A stretch of DNA of 64,000 nucleotides, taken from assembly GCF_004135285.1 (NCBI RefSeq), contig NZ_CP035494.1, positions 2,604,001-2,668,000 of the forward strand, written 5' to 3'. Of the stretch, positions 46,641-58,603 are shown piece by piece; positions within the stretch are counted from its first letter, which is position 1, and the number at the start of each line of letters is the position of its first letter. The position numbers and the translations under genes are program-made. Below the pieces are notes generated by a model. The model had not been told where the DNA came from. It made no database searches and saw only the letters and a list, made by a program, of their open reading frames with translations. The DNA is from Microbacterium protaetiae. GTDB taxonomy: Bacteria > Actinomycetota > Actinomycetes > Actinomycetales > Microbacteriaceae.

Positions 46641-48008
46641 CTATGCCGCGGCATCCCCCGACTCGTCGCCGAGCATGCGGGCCCACAGCTGCGGGAATTC
46701 GGGCATGGTCTTCGCAGTCGTGCCGATGTCGTCGACCTCGACCCCGTCGACGGCGAGCCCCAGCAGCGCGCCGGTGGTGGCGATGCGGTGGTCGTGGTGG
46801 GCGAGCCACACCCCGCCGTGCAGCCGCCGGGGGATGATGCGGATGCCGTCGTCGAGCTCTTCGGCCTCGCCGCCGAGCGCGCGCAGGTTCTCGACGAGGG
46901 CAGCGATCCGGTCGGTCTCGTGCCGGCGGATGTGTCCGATGCCATGGATGGTCGTGGGTGCATCGGCCAGGGCGGCGAGTCCGACCAGGGTGGGTGTGAG
47001 CTCGCCCGCCGCAGACAGATCGAGATCGACGCCGGCGATGCGGTCGCCGGCGGTCACGTGCAAGGCGCCGCCGCGCCGCTGCGTGCGGGCGCCCATCACC
47101 GACAGGATGTCGGGCAGCAGCGCGCCCGGCTGGGTGGAGTGCACCGGCCACCCGCTGACCGACACGCGGCCGCCGGCCACCATCGCTGCGGCCAGGAACG
47201 GCGCGGCGTTGGAGAGGTCGGGTTCGACGTGCACGTCTTTGCCGCGGATCGGCCCGGCCGGAACGACCCACTCGGTGCCGCTGGGGCGCTCGACGTTCAC
47301 GCCGCGGTGGGCGAGGGACTCGATCGTCATATCGATGTGGGGCATGCTGGGCAGCCGGTCGCCCTCGTGGATGAGGCGCAGACCGATGTCGAACCGCGGA
47401 GCGGCCAGCAGCAGGCCGGTGACGAACTGGCTGGTCGCGCTCGCGTCGATGGTCACCTCGCCCCCGCGGATCTGCCCGTGCCCGCGCACCGTGAACGGCA
47501 GCGCCCAGCGGCCCTCGTCGTCGACATCGACCCCCAGATCGCGCAGCGCCTTGATCATGGCGCCCATCGGGCGGTGCAGGGCGGTGCTGTGTGCGGTCAG
47601 GGTGATCTCACCCTCGACTAGCCCGGTGACCGGCGCGAGAAAGCGCATGACGGTTCCGGCCTGGCCGCAGTCGATCTCACCCGATGTGGGGGATGCCGCC
47701 AGCGGCGTGATCTGCAGATCGTCGCCGAACGCGCCCTGGCCGGCGATCGGCTCGACGCCGACCCCCAGCACGCGCAGCGCATCGATCATGCGGGCCGAAT
47801 CGTCGGAATGCAGTGGCTCGTGCAGGGTGCTCGGCCCGTCGGCGAGCGCGGCGAGCACCAATTCGCGATTGGTGAGGGACTTCGAACCCGGCACGGTGAC
47901 GGTGGCTTCGAGCGGTCCGGAGGCCGCCGGGGCGCGCCAGGGGCCGGTGTCGGACGAAGCGGCGGACACACGTGTTCCGGGGGTATGGGAATACCGGTAG
48001 TCGGTCAT
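46641..48008 (-). CDS. aroA: 3-phosphoshikimate 1-carboxyvinyltransferase
   Basis: The 455-residue EPSP synthase joins PEP to shikimate-3-phosphate in the aromatic amino-acid pathway. It has the PGSKSLTNRELVLAALADG start, the CGQAGTVMRFLAP glycine-rich loop and DHRIATTGALLGL near the C-terminus. The glycine-rich segment has GQAGT where sensitive enzymes have GNAGT. Genes follow in the order aroA-rsgA. The start codon overlaps the promoter of the divergent sigR gene. Confidence 0.96.
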   Translation of the reverse strand: MTDYRYSHTPGTRVSAASSDTGPWRAPAASGPLEATVTVPGSKSLTNRELVLAALADGPSTLHEPLHSDDSARMIDALRVLGVGVEPIAGQGAFGDDLQITPLAASPTSGEIDCGQAGTVMRFLAPVTGLVEGEITLTAHSTALHRPMGAMIKALRDLGVDVDDEGRWALPFTVRGHGQIRGGEVTIDASATSQFVTGLLLAAPRFDIGLRLIHEGDRLPSMPHIDMTIESLAHRGVNVERPSGTEWVVPAGPIRGKDVHVEPDLSNAAPFLAAAMVAGGRVSVSGWPVHSTQPGALLPDILSVMGARTQRRGGALHVTAGDRIAGVDLDLSAAGELTPTLVGLAALADAPTTIHGIGHIRRHETDRIAALVENLRALGGEAEELDDGIRIIPRRLHGGVWLAHHDHRIATTGALLGLAVDGVEVDDIGTTAKTMPEFPQLWARMLGDESGDAAA

Positions 48009-48014
48009 CGGGTT
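47987..48014 (+). promoter_or_regulatory. SigR-type promoter of sigR
   Basis: GGGAAT (47987-47992) and GGTT (48011-48014) with an 18-nt gap match the GGGAAT-N18/19-GTT consensus recognised by SigR/SigH. It lies inside the first codons of aroA on the opposite strand and ends about 30 nt before sigR, implying autoregulation. Confidence 0.75.
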
Positions 48015-48044
48015 CTACCCTAACGAACCTGTGAATGGAGCCGG

Positions 48045-48695
48045 ATGATTGCCACTCTGGAACGTCTCACCGTGCCGCAGAGCACACACGTAGACTTGCG
48101 AGCGATGGATGAGTCGCAGACCGCAGTCGACGTGAGCGCCCAATTCGAAGAGCAGGCGCTTCCCTACATGGATCAGCTGTACGCGGCCGCGATGCGCATG
48201 ACGCGCAACCCGGCCGATGCTGCCGACCTCGTGCAGGAGACGTTCGTGAAGGCGTTCGGCTCGTGGAAGACGTTCACGCAGGGCACCAACCTCAAGGCGT
48301 GGCTGTACCGGATTCTCACGAACACCTACATCAACACGTATCGCAAGAAGCAGCGCGAGCCGTTCCAGAGCCCGATCGACGATCTCGAGGACTGGCAGCT
48401 CGGCGGAGCGGAATCGACGACCTCGACGACGTCGCGCTCGGCGGAAGCCGAAGCGATCGACCGGATGCCGGCATCCGTCGTCAAAGACGCGCTGCAGTCG
48501 ATCCCCGAAGACTTCCGCATGGCGGTCTACCTCGCCGATGTCGAGGGCTTCGCCTACCAGGAGATCGCCGACATCATGAAGACCCCGATCGGCACGGTCA
48601 TGAGCCGCCTGCACCGTGGCAGGCGTTTGCTGCGTGACTTGCTCGCCGACTACGCCGCTGAGCGCGGCATCACTGCACCAGGGAGTGGGAAATGA
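48045..48695 (+). CDS. sigR: ECF sigma factor SigR/SigH
   Basis: The 216-residue group-4 sigma factor of the thiol-oxidative stress response has region 2 ([27 protein letters not shown] then [24 protein letters not shown]) and region 4 ([21 protein letters not shown] then [19 protein letters not shown]). The next gene is its redox anti-sigma factor. A SigR-type promoter lies directly upstream. Two starts are possible: ATG at 48045, with GGAG close by, and ATG at 48105, which gives the more usual N-terminus. The longer form would add 20 residues. Confidence 0.96.
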   Translation: MIATLERLTVPQSTHVDLRAMDESQTAVDVSAQFEEQALPYMDQLYAAAMRMTRNPADAADLVQETFVKAFGSWKTFTQGTNLKAWLYRILTNTYINTYRKKQREPFQSPIDDLEDWQLGGAESTTSTTSRSAEAEAIDRMPASVVKDALQSIPEDFRMAVYLADVEGFAYQEIADIMKTPIGTVMSRLHRGRRLLRDLLADYAAERGITAPGSGK

Positions 48696-48937
48696 CCGAT
48701 TGCGGTTGTGAGAAGGCCCGCAAAGACCTCGAGGAGTACCTGCGCAACGAAGTGTGCAAGACCGAGGCCGCCGACATTCGTGAGCACCTCGAGTCGTGCC
48801 CCGGATGCCGCGACGAGGCGCTCGTCTCGCGCACGCTGACCGAAGTGCTGGCGCGGTCGTGCCGGGAGGCAGCGCCCGAAGAGCTGCGGGACATGGTCCT
48901 GAGCCGCCTGCGCGCGGAGCACACCGTCGCCGGCTGA
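48692..48937 (+). CDS. rsrA: Redox-sensing anti-sigma factor RsrA
   Basis: The 81-residue zinc-binding anti-sigma factor has the ZAS motif H-x3-C-x2-C (His32, Cys36, Cys39) and further Cys at 4, 6 and 22. Disulfide stress is expected to release zinc and free SigR. The ATG overlaps the sigR stop (ATGA), so the two proteins are made together. The last codons and stop lie in a 31-bp tandem duplication. Confidence 0.95.
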   Translation: MTDCGCEKARKDLEEYLRNEVCKTEAADIREHLESCPGCRDEALVSRTLTEVLARSCREAAPEELRDMVLSRLRAEHTVAG

Positions 48938-48978
48938 GCCCGCGACCGAGCACACCGTCGCCGGCTGAGCCCGCGACC
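48917..48978. repeat. 31-bp exact tandem duplication at the rsrA 3' end
   Basis: 48917-48947 and 48948-48978 are identical. The first copy holds the end of rsrA including the stop, and the second ends 14 bp before the stop of the converging lipid-kinase gene. Confidence 0.93.
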
Positions 48979-48991
48979 GAGCAGCCGGGGT

Positions 48992-49915
48992 TCAGCGCGC
49001 GCGGCGCTCTGACCCCTCCGGCGAGAACACGCGCAGGGCCGCCGGTACCGCGTCCACCCGCATCGGCAGCACCCCCATCGCGTCGCCGTCGGCGTAGCCG
49101 GTCGCCCCGGGCGCGTCGATGCGCACGCTGCGCGCACGGTAGGTCGATACGATCGGCAACGCCGTGTGTGTGGCCGAGTAGATCGTCGGCAGCACGCGCA
49201 GCAGCGCCCATCGGCCCGTGGCATCCACCGTCGTCACGTCAAGCAGTCCGTCGGCGAGGTCCGCGTCGGGACACATGCGCAAGCCGCCGCCATAGCTCGG
49301 ACCGTTGCCGATCGCCGCGAGCACGAGGTCTTCTTCGAGTCGGACCGTGGTGCCGTCTTCGAGGTCCAGGTCGAGCGTGAACGGCAGTGAGTGCAGCGTC
49401 AGGAATTCGAGCAGCAGCGCGATCGTGTAGCGCGAGCCGCCGCGGGGCCAGCGCATCCGGTTCGCGCGATCGTTGACGCGGGCGTCGAAGCCGCTGGCCA
49501 GCACCGTGCCGAACAGTGCCGTGCCGCCGTCGGCGCGGGTCAGCCGCGCCAGGTCGACCTGCCGGGTGCGTCCGGCGATGACGGCGTCGGCTGCGGCATC
49601 CAACCCCATCTCATGCAGCCCGAGAGCGACAGCGAAGTCGTTGCCGGTCCCGGCCGGAACGATGCCGAACGGGATGCCGGTGCCGGCCACCTCCTGAAGG
49701 GCGATGTTGACCGTCCCGTCGCCGCCGGCCACCAGCACCGCCTCGGCCCCGGAGTCGATGGCCAGGCGCAGCAGCTGCGCCGACTCGGCCGCCGAGCCGC
49801 CCGAGACCAGCGTCGTGGACATGCCGTGCGCGCGCAGCCGCTCGGCCACGCGCTCTGCGGCGGCAAGCGACGCGCCCCCGCGCGCGGCGGGGTTCACCAG
49901 CAGCGCGACGCTCAC
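48992..49915 (-). CDS. Diacylglycerol kinase-family lipid kinase
   Basis: The 307-residue protein has the DAGK catalytic N-domain with VAGGDGTVNIALQEV (the GGDGT nucleotide loop near residue 60) and GIVPAGTGNDFA, plus a C-domain with GNGPSYGGGLRMCPDADLADGLLDV. This is the YegS/DgkB/BmrU family that phosphorylates diacylglycerol, sphingosine or related lipids. The GTG at 49915 has GAGGA at correct distance, and TAGGGT at 49942-49947 would start transcription between it and the more upstream ATG at 49939, which argues for the GTG. Confidence 0.88.
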   Translation of the reverse strand: MSVALLVNPAARGGASLAAAERVAERLRAHGMSTTLVSGGSAAESAQLLRLAIDSGAEAVLVAGGDGTVNIALQEVAGTGIPFGIVPAGTGNDFAVALGLHEMGLDAAADAVIAGRTRQVDLARLTRADGGTALFGTVLASGFDARVNDRANRMRWPRGGSRYTIALLLEFLTLHSLPFTLDLDLEDGTTVRLEEDLVLAAIGNGPSYGGGLRMCPDADLADGLLDVTTVDATGRWALLRVLPTIYSATHTALPIVSTYRARSVRIDAPGATGYADGDAMGVLPMRVDAVPAALRVFSPEGSERRAR

Positions 49916-49941
49916 GGCGCGGGTTCCTCGGGCACGCATCG

Positions 49942-49947
49942 ACCCTA
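49942..49947 (-). promoter_or_regulatory. -10 TAGGGT of the lipid kinase gene
   Basis: The minus-strand TAGGGT lies 26 nt before the GTG start, leaving a leader of about 19 nt with its GAGGA site. Confidence 0.4.
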
Positions 49948-49966
49948 TCGGTCGATGGCGCACGCT

Positions 49967-50068
49967 GCCGCACGCTGCACTGGGCAGCCGCGCGATCGCC
50001 GTGCGCTGCCGCACTCCGCCGCACGCTGGACTGGGCAGCCGCGCGATCGCCGTGCGCTGCCGTCCCGA
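49967..50068. repeat. 51-bp tandem duplication
   Basis: Two nearly identical 51-bp units start GCCGCACGCTG at 49967 and 50018. They open the 775-bp gap 49940-50714, which holds only repeats, a promoter and the kgd terminator. Confidence 0.85.
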
Positions 50069-50500
50069 GTGGTCGCTTCCGGCGTGCGATGCGGCAGATT
50101 CGGACGACGATGTCGGCGGCGATGTCGGTGGGGCGGGTGACTGCCGTCCCGATGTGTCGCGTCGGGTGGGTGATGGGACGGATTGGGACGGCGCACGGGG
50201 TGGGGCGGGCTGACGCCGTCCCGATGTGTCGCTTCGGGTGGGTGATGCGGAAGATTCGGACGGCGATGTCGGCGGCGATGTCGGTGGGGCGGGCTGATGC
50301 CGTCCCGAGTGGTCGCTTCCGGCGCGCGATGCGGCAGATTCGGACGGCGATGTCGGCGGCGATGTCGGCGGACGGGCGAACGCCGTCCCGATGTGTCGCT
50401 TCGGGTGGGTGATGGGGCGGATTGGGACGGCGAATGCGGCGGGGGCGGGTGTCTGCCGTCCCGATGTGTCGCTTCGGGTGGGTGATGCGACAAAGTGGGA
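50059..50500. repeat. Array of six 72-84 bp units
   Basis: Units beginning GCCGTCCCGA start at 50059, 50143, 50215, 50299, 50382 and 50455. Long (83-84 bp) and short (72-73 bp) versions alternate, differing by the presence of the GATGTCGGCGGCGATGTCGG stretch. Confidence 0.85.
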
Positions 50501-50636
50501 CGGCAATCGGCCGCGCCGACCAGGTGAGACGGCAATCGGCCGCGCCGACCAAGTGGGACGGCAATCGGCCGCGCCGACGAGATGGGACGGCAATCGGCTG
50601 CGCCAACCGGGCGAGACGCCAATCGGCCGCAGTGAG
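50501..50636. repeat. 29-bp tandem repeat, five copies
   Basis: Units containing CGGCAATCGGCCGCGCC begin at 50501, 50530, 50559, 50588 and 50617 with exact 29-bp spacing (the last copy is diverged). Confidence 0.9.
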
Positions 50637-50644
50637 CGAACACA

Positions 50645-50691
50645 CCGGGCAGACGCGGAAGCGGGTGAGACCCGCGTCTTCGTCTGCCCGG
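50645..50691 (-). terminator. Terminator of kgd
   Basis: CCGGGCAGACG (50645-50655) pairs with 50681-50691, and an inner GCGGGT/ACCCGC stem sits between. It lies 24 bp past the kgd stop. Confidence 0.75.
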
Positions 50692-50714
50692 CGTCGCACG
50701 CGGGCTGCAGCCCG

Positions 50715-54428
<3,714 letters not shown>

Positions 54429-54593
54429 TTTGGCTCGCCTGCTTTCCTCGCTGAGATCTGGGTCTGTGCGCGGCTCCGGAGAGCCACTGCGCACGAGCAA
54501 CAAGCCTAGCCCCCTCGCCTGTGCGATCGCTCCGGGGCACGGGGTGCTGACCCCATGTGAATCGCCAGCACTTTCCCCAGCGGAAGGAATGGC

Positions 54594-54599
54594 TAGCCT
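54594..54599 (+). promoter_or_regulatory. -10 TAGCCT, leaderless promoter of guaB1
   Basis: TAGCCT ends 7 nt before the ATG at 54607 and would lie inside the coding sequence if the ATG at 54589 were used. Confidence 0.45.
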
Positions 54600-54606
54600 T
54601 GACAAC

Positions 54607-56064
54607 ATGGAGTTCTACGGAGAGCAGCCGGCGGTCGATCTGACGTACTCCGACGTCTTTCTCGTTCCGCGTCGCTCAGACGTCACCAGCCGCCTCGACG
54701 TCGACCTGTCACCGGGCGACGGCACGGGTGCGACCATCCCGCTCGTGTCGGCGAACATGAACTCCGTCACGGGCGCGCGACTGGCCGCCACCCTGGCGCG
54801 CCGCGGGGGCCTGGGCGTGTTGCCGCAAGATATGCCGCTGCAGGAATTGGATGCCGCGATCCGGTGGGTCAAGGCACAGCCGGTGCCGTGGGACACCCCG
54901 GTCGTGTTGCCCTCCCACGCCACGGTCGCCGACGCTGCGCGCATCCTCCCGCCGATCGACGGGTATGGCATCGTCGTGGCCGACGCGCCCGTCGAGGGGA
55001 TGAGTATCGATGCGGTGCGTGGCGTCGTTCCGGCCGGACGCCTGGGCACGGCACTGCCCGATGCGCAACTGGGCGATCTCGTGCACGCCCGGCCGATGGC
55101 CATCGATGCCGAAGACGTCACCGACGCCCGGCATGCCTTCGACCTGATCGTCGACGCAGAAGCCGAGACCGTGTGCGTGCTGCGGCACGGCGCCCTGGTG
55201 GGAACGCTGTCGCGGCGCAGTGCGCTGCGCGCCACGCTCTACCGCCCCGCGGTCGATGCCGACGGCAGGCTGATCGTGGCCGCCGCGATCGGGATCAACG
55301 GCGACGTGCAGGCCAAGGCGAAGGCCCTGGTGGCCGCCGGTGTGGACGTGCTCGTGCTCGACACCGCGCACGGCCACCAGGACGGCATGCTGCGTGCCCT
55401 GCAGCAGGTGTCGGATCTCGACCTGGGCCTGCCGTTGGTGGCCGGCAACGTCGTGACCGCCGAAGGTGTGCACGACCTGGTCTCGTCGGGAGCGACGATC
55501 CTGAAGGTCGGGGTCGGCCCGGGCGCCATGTGCACGACCCGCATGATGACCGCCGTCGGGCGCCCCCAGTTCTCCGCGGTGCTCGAGACCGCGCAGGCGG
55601 CGCGCCTCATGGGCGCGCACGTCTGGGCCGATGGCGGAGTGCGCTACCCGCGCGATGTCGCCTTGGCGCTGGCCGCCGGCGCGGCATCCGTCATGATCGG
55701 ATCATGGTTCGCCGGCACCGTGGAGGCACCCGGCGAACTGCTCGCCGACGCTGACGGACGTGTCTACAAGGAATCGTGGGGGATGGCCTCGACGAAGGCC
55801 GTGCGTGAGCGGTTCGGCCGGCTGGCCGCCTACGAGCTGGCCCGCAAGGAGCTTTTCGCCGAGGGCATCTCGTCGTCGAAGATCTACCTCGACCCGCTGC
55901 GCCCGGGCCTGGAAGACCTTCTCGACATGATCACCTCGGGCGTGCGCTCGTCGTTCACCTACGCCGGCGCGCGCAGCGTCGCCGATTTCCACGAGCGTGC
56001 GCGCGTGGGTCTGCAGTCGGCGGCCGGCTACGAAGAGGGCAAGGCGCTGCCGGTCAGCTGGTAG
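54607..56064 (+). CDS. guaB1: GuaB1-family IMPDH-related protein (probable GMP reductase)
   Basis: The 485-residue TIM-barrel protein has the IMPDH/GMPR layout with a regulatory CBS-like insertion (about residues 90-200) and the catalytic loop GVGPGAMCTTRMMTAVG. It resembles mycobacterial GuaB1 (Rv1843c type) closely, including DLTYSDVFLVPRRSDV and the C-terminal LPVSW-type end. GuaB1 was reported to work as GMP reductase in mycobacteria, so purine salvage is more likely than IMP oxidation. The ATG at 54607 is favoured by the -10 spacing; ATG 54589 would add six residues. It is divergent from kgd. Confidence 0.9.
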   Translation: MEFYGEQPAVDLTYSDVFLVPRRSDVTSRLDVDLSPGDGTGATIPLVSANMNSVTGARLAATLARRGGLGVLPQDMPLQELDAAIRWVKAQPVPWDTPVVLPSHATVADAARILPPIDGYGIVVADAPVEGMSIDAVRGVVPAGRLGTALPDAQLGDLVHARPMAIDAEDVTDARHAFDLIVDAEAETVCVLRHGALVGTLSRRSALRATLYRPAVDADGRLIVAAAIGINGDVQAKAKALVAAGVDVLVLDTAHGHQDGMLRALQQVSDLDLGLPLVAGNVVTAEGVHDLVSSGATILKVGVGPGAMCTTRMMTAVGRPQFSAVLETAQAARLMGAHVWADGGVRYPRDVALALAAGAASVMIGSWFAGTVEAPGELLADADGRVYKESWGMASTKAVRERFGRLAAYELARKELFAEGISSSKIYLDPLRPGLEDLLDMITSGVRSSFTYAGARSVADFHERARVGLQSAAGYEEGKALPVSW

Positions 56065-56106
56065 CGCACCCGTGCGGATGCGGCATCCCACCCGCGACGG
56101 CGGGCA

Positions 56107-56112
56107 TAGAAT
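56107..56112 (+). promoter_or_regulatory. -10 TAGAAT upstream of the leader ORF
   Basis: TAGAAT would start transcription about 4 nt before the ATG of the 22-codon ORF at 56123. Confidence 0.45.
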
Positions 56113-56122
56113 ATTCCGCACG

Positions 56123-56191
56123 ATGGACGACCCGCCGAGTTGCAGACGCCCGCCCCACGATCCAGGCCCCGCGAAGCGGGGTGATCAGTGA
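56123..56191 (+). CDS. Proline-rich upstream ORF (22 residues)
   Basis: ATG at 56123 opens a 22-codon frame (M-D-D-P-P-S-C-R-R-P-P-H-D-P-G-P...) whose TGA shares one base with the start of the CNNM/CorC gene (TGATG). Six prolines and an acidic-Pro start resemble bacterial leader peptides that sense magnesium through ribosome instability. A hairpin (CCCCGC-GAA-GCGGGG, 56167-56181) near its end covers the G-rich site in front of the next gene. Function is inferred. Confidence 0.5.
   Translation: MDDPPSCRRPPHDPGPAKRGDQ
56167..56181 (+). promoter_or_regulatory. Hairpin covering the CNNM/CorC ribosome site
   Basis: CCCCGC (56167-56172), GAA loop, GCGGGG (56176-56181): a perfect 6-bp stem inside the leader ORF, ending 9 nt before the downstream ATG. 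Confidence 0.5.
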
Positions 56192-57513
56192 TGGACTACA
56201 TCCTGCTGGGCGTGGGGCTGCTGCTCACGATCGGCACCGGTCTGTTCGTGGCGAGCGAGTTCGCACTCGTCAACCTCGACCGCGCCGACCTCGAAGCCCG
56301 CCAGGCGCGCGGCGAGACGCGACTGGCGCTGACGATCGCGGCGCTGCGCAAGACCGCGACGCACCTCTCCAGCGCGCAGCTGGGCATCACCCTGACCACG
56401 CTGCTGACCGGTTACACGATGGAACCGGCCATCTCGAATCTGCTGCGACCGCTCCTGGACGGGTGGGGGATTCCGGATGCCGCGGTGCGGCCGATCTCGG
56501 CGGTGATCGGGGTGGCGGTCGCCACGATCCTGTCGATGATCCTCGGCGAACTCGTGCCGAAGAACTTCGCCCTGGCGCTGCCCCGACGCACCGCCAAGCT
56601 CGTGCTGCCGTTCCAGGTGGCCTTCACGACGGTGTTCAAACCCGCCGTGGCACTGCTGAACGGCTCGGCCAACGGGGTGCTGCGCGCGATGGGGATCGAG
56701 CCGAAGGAAGAGCTGTCGGGGGCGCGAACCGCCTCGGAGCTGTCGAGCCTGGTGCGGCGCTCGGCCAGCGCCGGCGTGCTGGAGGAAGACACCGCGTCGC
56801 TGCTGGATCGCAGCCTGACCTTCTCGCAGCTGACCGCCGCCGATGTGATGACGCCGCGGCCCAGCGTGCACGCGCTGGCTGCCGACGACAGCGCCGAAGA
56901 CGTCATCCAGCTGGCACGGCGCACCGGGCACAGCCGGTTTCCGGTGTTCGACGACTCGCTCGACGACATCGTGGGCATCGTGCACTTGAAATCGGCCGTG
57001 AGCGTGCCGCGTGAGCGCCGGGCCGATGTGCCGGCTGCGGCGCTGGCGCAAGAGGCGCTGCGCGTGCCCGAGTCGCTGCACCTGGACGGCCTGCTGACCG
57101 AACTGCGCTCGCGTGGTTATCAGCTGGCCGTCGTCGTCGACGAGTACGGCGGCACCGCGGGCCTGGTGACTCTGGAGGACCTCGTCGAAGAGATCGTGGG
57201 TGAGGTGCTCGACGAGCATGACCGGCGTCGCGCCGACCTGGTGCGCGGTGGCGAGACGGTGACCTTCCCGGCCGATTGGCGACCCGACGAGCTGCGCGAC
57301 CGCGCGGCGGTGCGGGTGCCCGAGAACGACGTGTACGACACCGTCGGCGGGTACATCATGAGCGTGCTCGAGCGCATTCCGACCGTCGGCGACACGGTCG
57401 AGATCGACGGGGGAACGCTGACGGTGGCACGGATGGACGGGCGACGCATCGATCGGGTGACGTTCACGCCGGTGCAAAGTCCGCTGAACGATGCGGGAGG
57501 TGAGTCGGCATGA
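56191..57513 (+). CDS. CNNM/CorC-family membrane protein, full length
   Basis: The 440-residue protein has an N-terminal CNNM (DUF21) membrane domain (four helices, about residues 1-190), a CBS pair (about 205-330, with VMTPRPSVHAL and GYQLAVVVDEYGGTAGLVTLEDLVEEIVGE) and a C-terminal CorC_HlyC domain (about 345-425). Proteins of this type are linked to magnesium/cobalt efflux or resistance; the old hemolysin name is misleading. Its ATG overlaps the leader-ORF stop, and its own stop overlaps the next gene (ATGA), so three frames are linked in series. Confidence 0.93.
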   Translation: MDYILLGVGLLLTIGTGLFVASEFALVNLDRADLEARQARGETRLALTIAALRKTATHLSSAQLGITLTTLLTGYTMEPAISNLLRPLLDGWGIPDAAVRPISAVIGVAVATILSMILGELVPKNFALALPRRTAKLVLPFQVAFTTVFKPAVALLNGSANGVLRAMGIEPKEELSGARTASELSSLVRRSASAGVLEEDTASLLDRSLTFSQLTAADVMTPRPSVHALAADDSAEDVIQLARRTGHSRFPVFDDSLDDIVGIVHLKSAVSVPRERRADVPAAALAQEALRVPESLHLDGLLTELRSRGYQLAVVVDEYGGTAGLVTLEDLVEEIVGEVLDEHDRRRADLVRGGETVTFPADWRPDELRDRAAVRVPENDVYDTVGGYIMSVLERIPTVGDTVEIDGGTLTVARMDGRRIDRVTFTPVQSPLNDAGGESA

Positions 57514-58574
57514 GCGATTGGGCGGGGATCATCTGGCTGGTCGTGCTGCTGGTGGGCAACGCCTTCTTCGTCGGCGCCGAGTTCGCGGTCGTCTCGGCGC
57601 GGCGCTCGCAGATCGAGCCGCTGGCCGAGAACGGCTCGCGCGCCGCAAAGACGGCGCTGTTCGCGATGGAGCATGCGACCCTCATGCTGGCGACCACGCA
57701 GCTGGGCATCACCATCTGCTCGCTGCTGATCTTGAACGTGTCGGAGCCGGCCATCCACCACCTGCTGTCGGTGCCGCTGGGGCTCACGGGGGCCGCCGAG
57801 GCGGTCGTCGACGTGGTCGCGTTCGTCATCACGCTCGTGCTCGTGTCGTATCTGCATGTCGTGTTCGGCGAGATGGTGCCCAAGAACCTCGCGTTCTCGG
57901 TGCCCGACCGTGCGGTGCTGCTGCTGGCGACCCCGCTGGTGTGGCTGTCGAAGGTGTTCCACCCGATCATCGTCGCGTTGAACTGGATGGCCAACGGCGT
58001 CGTCAAGCTCTTCGGCGTCGAGCCGAAGGCCGAGGCATCCTCGACCTTCACCCTCGACGAGGTGGCGACCATCGTCGATCAGTCCCGACGCGAGGGAGTG
58101 CTGCAGGATGTCTCGGGCACGGTGGCCGCCGTCGTCGAGTTCACCGACAAGAAGGCCGCCGACATCGCCGTGCCGCTGGGCGAGCTGGTCACGCTGCCGC
58201 GCACGGTGACCCCGGCCGAGATCGAGCATGCGGTGTCACAGTACGGATTCTCGCGGTACGTGGTCACCGATGACGACGGGGAGCCGATCGGCTACGTGCA
58301 TCTGAAAGACGTGCTGCGTGCCGCCGAGGGTGGGGATGCCGCCGCCGAGGTGGAGCGGCCGGTGCCGGCCAAGCGCATCCACCACATGGTGCCGGTGCTG
58401 CAGACGACCGATCTCGAGGATGCCCTCGCGCTCATGCGGCGGGCCGGTCGCCACCTCGCCCAGGTGCGCGACCTGGACGGTCGCATCACCGGTGTGCTGT
58501 TCCTCGAAGACGTTCTCGAGGAGCTCATCGGCGAGGTGCAGGATGCCACTCGCCGGGGTCGCCGCGGCCGGTGA
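57510..58574 (+). CDS. CNNM/CorC-family membrane protein, short form
   Basis: The 354-residue paralogue has the CNNM membrane domain (residues 1-190) and a CBS pair (about 210-345, ending GRHLAQVRDLDGRITGVLFLEDVLEELIGEV) but no CorC_HlyC domain. The paired full/short arrangement is common in actinobacteria and suggests a hetero-oligomer. The ATG overlaps the upstream stop. It converges with the reductase gene 29 bp away. Confidence 0.92.
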   Translation: MSDWAGIIWLVVLLVGNAFFVGAEFAVVSARRSQIEPLAENGSRAAKTALFAMEHATLMLATTQLGITICSLLILNVSEPAIHHLLSVPLGLTGAAEAVVDVVAFVITLVLVSYLHVVFGEMVPKNLAFSVPDRAVLLLATPLVWLSKVFHPIIVALNWMANGVVKLFGVEPKAEASSTFTLDEVATIVDQSRREGVLQDVSGTVAAVVEFTDKKAADIAVPLGELVTLPRTVTPAEIEHAVSQYGFSRYVVTDDDGEPIGYVHLKDVLRAAEGGDAAAEVERPVPAKRIHHMVPVLQTTDLEDALALMRRAGRHLAQVRDLDGRITGVLFLEDVLEELIGEVQDATRRGRRGR

Positions 58575-58603
58575 GGTCGCGTTTGTCTCGCCGCGGCCGC
58601 GTG

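Noticed and set aside
50059-50636. Protein-coding repeats (several long open frames on both strands)
   Set aside because: Open frames exist on both strands because of high GC; units of 72-84 bp and 29 bp change frame, and no start or domain is visible.
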